From Nemopilema nomurai (taxonomy: Eukaryota; Cnidaria; Scyphozoa; Rhizostomeae; Rhizostomatidae): DNA of 64,000 bases. The translations under genes and the position numbers were made by a program. Shown here in pieces: positions 56,401-64,000 of the stretch. Location of the stretch: positions 186,001 to 250,000 of the forward strand of contig ML133380.1 of assembly GCA_003864495.1 (NCBI GenBank), written 5' to 3'. Numbering within the stretch: position 1 is the stretch's first letter; each line of letters begins with the position of its first letter. The notes beneath the pieces are model-generated. The model had not been told where the DNA came from, ran no database searches, and was given only the letters and a program-made list of their open reading frames with translations.

Positions 56401-59400
56401 ATTAGTTAAAATATTGACAAAATAGTGCAGACGATTATGTGTAAGTGCTTAATAAATGCGAATGAAGATCATGTACAAAGGGTAAGCATCGAAGGGGAAC
56501 CCACATAAAACCCACATAAACTGGAATGCTTGTATATTGTAGCTTGTGAGTGTGGTAAATCTTAGAAATTAGGTAATCGCTAAAAGAATATATTTCGTCA
56601 GGGACATTATTCGTCAACAGTGGTTTCTTTGTTCTGCAACCAACGCTTCATATTGCTTGTCTGACGCAATTTCGATTGCTTTGTTTTGATTTGTATGTAG
56701 ATCTATTTTAGCTTTAGAAAATTACGTAATGTTTGTTGATGTTTTGACTTGGTTTCCTTCCATGACCAGGGTAATTTAGAAAATTGTTTGAGGTTGCCTC
56801 ACGTAAGAATGTCATTCTGTGAGCATAATAATCATCATAATCAACGAAAGTGAGTTTTTAAGTGTCATTGGGAATTTGATTCAGGTAACAGGGCCTTAAC
56901 TACAACCTTACGAGATTCCCCACATGAGGTATGTTGGAAAATTTTAGCAATAGCTGGGGTGTCATTTCTGTAACTATTTTCAATCAGTTGCACATGTTTA
57001 GCGAGGGTATAACCTGTTATACTTTGTGAAGGAATATACAGTTGTGTTATTTTCAATGGTGTCCCATATTTCCAGAAACGGACACCTACAAACGCAAGGG
57101 GTCAATTACCTATGGCATGGAGAAAAATACGGTGTAACTCTTAGGATTCAATTACATTTCTCCAGGCAGAAATTCTAACGCCGACAGAAATTCCAGTTTC
57201 ATGTGTTCACAATACTTACAAAACCGAAGAAAATATTTCAGTTGTATTTGAGTATCCATACCCCGACTTTTTCAAGAGAAATTCCTCCTCAAGGTCTTCA
57301 CAGATCATTCCAAACCCCCAAAAAGATTTATTAGCCATCAACCTCCGCACTACCGGTAGTTTTATTAAACCTCTTCTATCTACGTATTCCCTGCACGTGC
57401 TCAGTAGGGCCTTTTACAAAAAGACCTCTTTTATAAAACTAATATCACTTTGTCTTTTTCACACAAGGTAAAAGCACTGTTGATGGAGCACGTGGTCCTA
57501 TTCCTCTAAAAACTCCAGCCCTTCAAGCCAAGACGCACTTTTTTACGTTGGAATCCTGTCCCTTTAAAAGAATCCTTTCTTATGGGGGCGTTGGCTTCTT
57601 GGATAACGTCTGAATGAAATGTGGATGAAGTAATGAGCTGTAATAGTATCTTGTTTGAGCCAGTCGCTTTGGGTAAACTGACGCTGTGGTTTTTAAAATC
57701 AAAAGAGAACCAGGCTCCTCTTCATAATTCCCCTTAGGAAGCAATTGTTGCAAGTATTCACCTTTGCGCTAGAATGTGCAAATGTCCAAGATAAAACTGT
57801 CCTCGACTGCTTTGGACAGTCGCTAAACAACAATATTGGAAAGCTAGGGTCTCAGACACCCCACCCCCAATTTTAAAAGCAAATGCTGATTCTCTCTACT
57901 GGCAATGTACCGCTGTCATTTTATAGCAAGAGCCTCTTCTCCTCCCTTGCCAGCACAGTTGCAACATAATCAGGCCAACAACACAAATCTGTTTTGTCCT
58001 TGAAGTCAACAAATTGGGCTTTTAGCTCACCTTCCATATTGTGTGGGCGTTTCAACTAGCGGTTTCAGCGCTTCACACAAAGACAGACTCATTCCACTGA
58101 AACAAGTATCGATAACACTAGCCTAGTGGCGGCAATTAAGTCATCCTTATAATTGGTTTCAGTCAAAATAATGCAAGGGAAGCTGATTGGCAGGCCTAAC
58201 CACCGCAATTCACCACAGAGCTTGCTATTTCAGCGCAGCTTCAGTTTTCCCGTGAAACAACACGAGTGTCTGACTGAGGACGTAGGTTTCCAGTTTCAAC
58301 ATGGCGGAGCGAGGGCTGCTAACTCAAAACAACTTTCAACGGAAGAGGCAATTAAATTTCTGGACTGGGAGCAGCCCCTCTTAATTTATACGACCTTTTA
58401 TTACCCGAGGCTGACATGGATTTCTTTACTCGAAAACCTTCCGGGCACAGAAATCTTTTTTGTGTGCATTTTCTCATCTGTGCATTTTCAGTGCAGACAG
58501 GTCTTATCTGAATTTGGAAATATTTCCAGACAGTGAAAGCCCCTTTGCACAAAGGAAGAAAGTACTTTAATAATGACCTATGTCTCTATTTCGTTTAACA
58601 ACATGAGACAATTGATTTGAAAAGAATTCCACAATCTTTAGATTGCAAAAACCTTAGCAATTTGTTTTTAACATTACTAAAGTGCAAGTAGCTCTTTACT
58701 AAAAAAATAACTAGATGAATAGATAGGAAATATGCAGTTGTATGATTTGTAAATTATTGAGGAAATGGTGAAGAGTCCCAGGGAAAAAATGCAGATTGCA
58801 TGTTGAAAGAAGGTTGCCAAGAAATGGGACTATTAGATTCATTAAACAAAGGAAGCAACAGGTAGGCTTTGCATTTTTCTAGTAAGGAATGCAGTTCGCA
58901 ATTAATACTTTGATTGAAAAAACTTCACAAATTAACGTGAATTAAAATAGTCTTCTTGTTTGCAAATAACCCACAGAATACAAAACGAGAAATTTTCGAG
59001 CCATCACCATAGCACTATCGAGCCTGTTTATTTAGCGAGCTGGTTTCGTTAGTAATGTTTCCGACGATAATGAAAATGGTGATTCTGGCGATTACCCACA
59101 TTGAGTATCAATGATCTCCTAAACAAATTCAAATCTCAAGAAAAGCACATTGAGCAGCGAAGCAAGACTAAAAGCGTATGGGGATTTACCTTTCGTTTGG
59201 ATCCTATTGTCCAGGCCAAAAGCAGACGCGGTCATGTCATTGCAATCGCTCTGGCTTCCTATCATTTCAGCCGCAGCTGGAAAGAACACGTCTTCGAATT
59301 CGTGGAAGCCAAATGCCTCTGAGTCGTCCTCTTGCGGGGAGCTGCATGTTGATCCGTCCAGGAATTTCGCCGGCTGCAGCTGATCGTTATCCAGGGGTGA

Positions 59401-59538
59401 GCTACATGAAGAGCTGTTCAAAATTTCTTCGAGTGAAGATGAGGACCCATCTTGTAGGCTTGGATCAAAGTCTACTAACCTCCCAAAGCCTTCCAGCAAC
59501 AAATCCTCTTCTAAAACTGTATTTTTGAATAGGTCCAT
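53474..59538 (-). CDS. ETS-domain transcription factor
   Basis: A nuclear DNA-binding factor for GGAA/T sites. Five exons in phase: 59190-59538, 55989-56147, 54891-55118, 54407-54466 and 53474-53766, giving 362 residues. The N-terminus is acidic and Ser-rich, with a doubled motif (SSCSSPLDND and STCSSPQEDD), a likely activation region. A Gln/His-rich stretch lies in exon 3 (HSQQHHQQQEQKIEQQQQQ). A basic cluster (KIKRKKRKYERR), probably nuclear import, precedes the ETS domain at about residues 268-352. The ETS domain has IQLYQFMLKLL, DGIFKLLKSKNVAQMWGK and the recognition helix MTYESLSRALRHYY. The domain is C-terminal and LYQF, SK and PKKLHYKF resemble the SPI/PU.1 type, GIFK and AQ.WG recall ESE/ELF, and RALRHYY recalls TEL. 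I do not assign a subfamily. Confidence 0.92.
54685..54722. repeat. 14-bp triplicate in an ETS intron
   Basis: Three tandem copies of GAGTTCCTTTGCGG, the last incomplete, in the intron between ETS exons 3 and 4. Confidence 0.88.
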
Positions 59539-62500
59539 CTTTTCCGCTTGCAGGCTATGTATGCAATAACAATTACTGAATGAGCAATGAAGTTAGTCGT
59601 CACAATATCCAGAGCACACAAACTTTATTAAGTCCTAAATGTCTCTCCAAAGCACTCTTCTCAAGTACTCGCTCCGTTCCCTCCACCAACTTAGATTACT
59701 TTTTTCTGTTACGCGTTCTTGTCAGAGTCCTATCTCGCTATGCTATCAAGTGAAACTACAATCTTGTTGTCTTATAATAGCGCTTCATATCTTTCAGTGC
59801 TTTCAGAGAATGATTGACAGGCCCAAACAAAGCAGGTACAATAACAATACAGCTAGAATGCGGAACAAAACAGGCCAGGGCTTTAGATAGCGTGCTTCAA
59901 TTTGCCGGAGCCCAAGCAAATGATGGCCCCCACAAGCATCTCTGGTAGTGGACCCACCTCTTGGGGGTAGAATGGGGAGGAAGGGGGGTGGAATAGGAGG
60001 TCTTAACGAGGAATGGCTGGAAAGGCTTAAACGTGAACCCAGGGTGTCACTTGAAGTACCTAATACGTCCCTATTCACTTTTATTTCTACGACCAAGCCT
60101 GTCATTATTACCCCCGTCAAGTAAATGACGGGCAGCGACTATCCGACATTCCCCTCATATCAGCAGCGAAACAAATTTTGTAACAAAGCCATTTGGACAT
60201 TTTTAAGACTATCAATTATTGGTAAAACGCTAATGTTTGAAAGTATGGCAAATTTTGCCAGATTGAACGTCATGTTTTCCAAAATTTTAAAAGTCTCATT
60301 GCAGAATGTTTGTGCCGATTTTCTGTGCCATTTTTAACACTAATTGACCAAGACATTTTAGCACAAGGGTTTGGTTGCAAGTGAGCTGGTTTTGCTATGA
60401 TCTCATCAGGTTTTCAAGAAAATGTGGTCTGTGAAAATTCACCTTCCAGCCGAAATTTATATTTAAGACCTGCCAGGCGTGAAACTCGAAATATGATACA
60501 GCTGGTCTCCTGGTCCCAAAGCAAATCTCTATCCAGGTAACACTGATACATTTCAGGGGGAGAGGGCTACCTCAATGCTGCCGCCTGTACCCTGGGGACG
60601 TAAAAGTAATTTCAAAGGAATAGTTAATATTCAAATGCAACCTTTCAAATAAATGCAAAACTTTTTGTACATAATTTGCTAGCAGCAATAATCTCTGGAC
60701 TTTTTATTGCCTTCATCTAAAAAGCGACCAAACGACTTTGTGTTGGACTTTGTGAAGACCAACATATGTGTCAGAATGTCAAAAAAATTAGGATTGACTT
60801 TGCAACAAGAAGGGCTATTAATTAAAAAATCAAGGAAAAAAGGCTAATCACTCTTTCAAAGTAATGGCTAAAAGTCATGGGCATAAAAGCTCTAATAGTT
60901 TCCAGACAGCACAGAACATTTCCAAGAGCCTCAGGTCAATTTGAAAAAATTTCCAAGTCTTCTGCATTTTAAAATGAAAGCATTCTAAAACAACATCACG
61001 TCATTGATGCAAGACTCGTGCCCATGTCATTTCTCGGACCATTTCATCATGCCTTTTCACTCTTAATCGTCATTATACCCGCAGCTCTAAAAAGGAAAAT
61101 CACCATGCGCTCATAAAGATGGAACGCAATGAATAGAGCATTAGGTCAACTACCTCTGACCCGAAACCGAAAATCCATTAAGCATTGTAGAGATTTCAAT
61201 AGAATGCCACTCATTGATTTGATGCGCATTCTATTCTACTTTTAATGCTTTAACGATACAAAGCGAATCTTGAGCATGCTTCGTGTCACAACGTACTTAC
61301 AATGGAAGAACTGTGGAAAGAACAATCTAGGTAGACATAGATAAAGGATGCGGATTACCTTGTGTGTGGCTGCCATTGCTTTTTCTGAGTACGTGGAAAT
61401 AACGTATGTGGCCGGCAGGGATTCACATTTGGCAATAAACGAAGCTGGTGGAACAACCAAAGCTGCTGTCAAGATACCCCCCTTTTCTTCAATCATTTAG
61501 ATATATTTTTTCTATTACATCGTCATCAAATAATTTGCTTCTTTTAGTTTAGCGGCTACTTTCCGAATCAGTTTAATTCTCCGATTCGGGTTGGCATTAT
61601 CGATTTTGTATCTTGGCATCCACGACTCTTTCTCAAAAATTAACATCAGAATTAAAATCCTGATTTTAACTTAGTTTATACTGAAAACTTCATGTTGTTG
61701 GTTGCGAATTACTTTGTTTTGAATATTTAGGTATTTAATGCGATTTGACCGCAAATTACTTCACTGCACCAGCAAATGGCATTGGAGTGTATAGGAAAAG
61801 CAAAATTTCTAGAATGGGTTAATTTACAGCCTGACGGTCCAAACACTCAGAAATTTTCGGTACAGACTAATTTAAACATGAAGATTCCACTTCTATGATC
61901 CGTTTTTGCCATATATGAAGGTAAAAAATTTCTAGAATCCGAGAAAGACTATTTATCGCATCGTTTCAGCGCTACCTACGTCTTACCCTCGTTCTGATTC
62001 CATTACACCTGGATGCCACCCTAAGAACATCCCCTCGCTTGCTGGCAACACGTGAGCCACCAACCATGACGAGGCAAGCCCGATAGCCGGCTGCCAATGG
62101 ACCAGTTGCCACTACCATATGTGTCCAAAAGCGCAGATGCCTCGTGTCTCAACAGTGTCTCTGACCCATCGGCAGTTGACCCATTCATTCTTCAAACTGC
62201 TGGGAAGAGTAACACAACAATGCTCATTGCTAGCACCCGATAATTGAGAAATCTTGCCACCATGCAAGGATTTGGATCTTGGCACAAAATAGTTTGATGT
62301 GTCTTCTCTTTTGTGTGTCCATTAGCACACGACTCTGAGGCAGTTTTTCCTGCTCACTTTTGATGGCACAAAATAATCTGATGCAATTTCACCTCCTCTT
62401 TTCTGTTGGCTAGAAATCGTAATTCAATAGTTTCCAATAGTAAAAGGGTTTGTTGAGAGTAAAAGGAGCTCTCTCCCTCTCAGTCCTATTGGCACAAAAA

Positions 62501-64000
62501 CAACATCTCTATTTGTACAAATTTTCTTCATCTTTCTTTTGGAATTAAGCAATTCGTCGCCACTATTTCTTCTTGTTTCCGCTCGAGACGTTCCTTCAAT
62601 GACTTTCTTCAATGCAAAAGGTTCAAGAGGACTTCGACCATTTTTGAAAATTTCATCAAAATCCGTATTTTATTAAGGAATCTGGACAGGAATGCTGAGA
62701 ATAGAACTCATATGACTATGCAAAACAGGTCTGCTTTTAGACAAATAATAGACGAATTTAAAAGGATTTCTACAATGTTGAATCCTTTGACATTCGCAAA
62801 AGCCCCTTTAATTGAGGCGGATTCAATTTAGTTGTTCTAGTTCTATTAGAAAACGAATTCGAGGCTGGTTTACTTCCATTGTATTCCAACAACAATTGCT
62901 TTGCATTTGCTTGCTTGACTCCTAAAAAGCAAAAGGCAGAAAATAACATCAAAGAATATCGACAGTAATCATAACATGGAGTGAGAAGAAAAAACTGGCA
63001 TGAACCACACTAGGGCTTTTCTCTACGCACCCAGGTGATTCCAAACGAGGTTTGCAGCGAATCAAAAGCGTCTCTTTCAAGGGTCAGTCACAAGATCGCA
63101 TCTGAAATAGAGAAGACAGAAAACGCCTCCAATTCAAGCCTCTGTTAAAACTATAGTAAATCTGACTGTCCTGGATTATATCTTGAAGCAGAAAATTCAG
63201 GGTGGCGTGCTGTCTGAATGGAATTGCTTGAATAGAGCATTCTAGACAAAATATTCAGATAGAGTCAGGTAAATTGAGTGCGAATGGTTGGGTTATTGCT
63301 GGAAAATCCGCAATAGCACGAGGAAAATCATCCAGTCATTTTGAGAACATCTTTTCTCCTGACAAAAGACAAACAATTTCAAAATCTGTGTGTGCCATCA
63401 GCTCAAAAACTCTTGACCGAGCCTAACAGCCAAATAGAACGGCATCCTTCAAAGAGTTACAACAACAACAAAATACAATTCCGCCTTAATCGCCGTAATC
63501 TCGTCTTTAGACACAAAGTCTTGCAAAATTTTTGCAGAATGACCTCACACTTGTATTGCATCTCATCATAGCAGTTCAGCCCTTTAAGTCTTTTTCTACA
63601 GACAAGGACGTTGAGCTTTAAAAGGGTAGGTCAACGTTCAGTATTTTCTGAACGCGTTATGAAGCGAGCCTTTAATATCTTCGTAGGGCCTAAATTGACA
63701 CATGGCACTAACGGGTTGCCCTACTCTGCGTCTGGCTTCAGTGTCACGCAGAATATGGAAATAAAGCATCGACTGTCAAATGGAACAGATTTCTATGCAC
63801 TTTAGCCTAAAAAGTCTTATATTCCTTTGCAAGTTTTGCGACCCTTAAGTGGACACCATAGAAAACAAATATTGCAAAGCGAAAGATCACTTGCACATTT
63901 GCTAAAGTTGTTAGGAAGAGAGTCGCTCAAAATAGAGCATCATTGCATGCGCAGAGGTAAGCGTGTTTCAAGGAAGGAGCAAATGGCACAATGGCTATAT
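59539..64000. other. Upstream flank of ETS gene; no confident gene
   Basis: The ETS promoter should lie just above 59538. The rest is AT-rich. One piece on the minus strand deserves mention: 61359-61496 opens with ATG (MIEEKGGILTAALVVPPASF), continues with LPATYVISTYSEKAM and ends at a good donor (CACAAG|GTAATC). It might be a first exon, but I found no partner exon and recognise no family. Other open frames here look random. Confidence 0.45.

Noticed and set aside
58153..58536. 127-codon plus-strand open frame
   Set aside because: It lies in the first ETS intron, has no recognisable domain and no splice support.

Overview
The window is animal nuclear DNA. Its genes are split by short introns with GT-AG borders. 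Its proteins are ones animals share: an ETS transcription factor, a multi-doublecortin protein with lectin-like parts, RECQL-type helicase, choline kinase, gamma-SNAP, GOT1 and two ribosomal proteins. The base composition is AT-rich, genes are packed closely on both strands, and the proteins resemble vertebrate homologues while introns stay small to medium. A non-bilaterian animal such as a cnidarian is my best guess, but the sequence does not prove it. I see no prokaryotic, organellar or viral gene.

Layout. 1-5.3 kb: no recognisable gene, but a 19-bp minisatellite of about 45 copies at 3502-4377. 5.4-24.4 kb, minus strand: one large gene of about 35 coding exons (roughly 2,040 codons) for a DCDC1-like protein with six doublecortin-type units and ricin-trefoil-like segments. 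24.56-28.0 kb, plus strand: a complete seven-exon RECQL (RecQ1-type) helicase, divergent from the DCDC1-like gene with only 200 bp between start codons. 29.2-31.9 kb, minus: a four-exon single-pass membrane protein with a Cys-rich ectodomain and two PPPY motifs in its tail, family not recognised. 34.1-38.3 kb, minus: choline kinase, last exon not found. 40.1-42.8 kb and 43.9-46.1 kb, minus: RPL27A and RPS16 in tandem. 47.6-49.6 kb, minus: GOT1/GOLT1. 50.07-51.0 kb, plus: intronless gamma-SNAP, divergent from GOT1 by 454 bp. 53.5-59.5 kb, minus: five-exon ETS transcription factor. 59.5-64 kb: nothing confidently coding.

The genes are mostly housekeeping (translation, ER-Golgi traffic, phospholipid synthesis, DNA repair). 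Two divergent pairs probably share promoters: RECQL with the DCDC1-like gene, and GOT1 with gamma-SNAP, both of which act in ER-Golgi membrane traffic. Two ribosomal protein genes lie side by side on one strand. The introns and spacers hold many small tandem repeats and two MITE-like foldback elements.

Exon models were made by hand from splice sites, reading-frame phase and remembered family features. Every junction listed keeps phase except where I say it does not. The most interesting items are the repeated exon architecture of the doublecortin gene, the unrecognised PPxY membrane protein, a 20-bp-spaced array of TGACGTCA-like sites, and an exon that codes only for the start codon in RPL27A.
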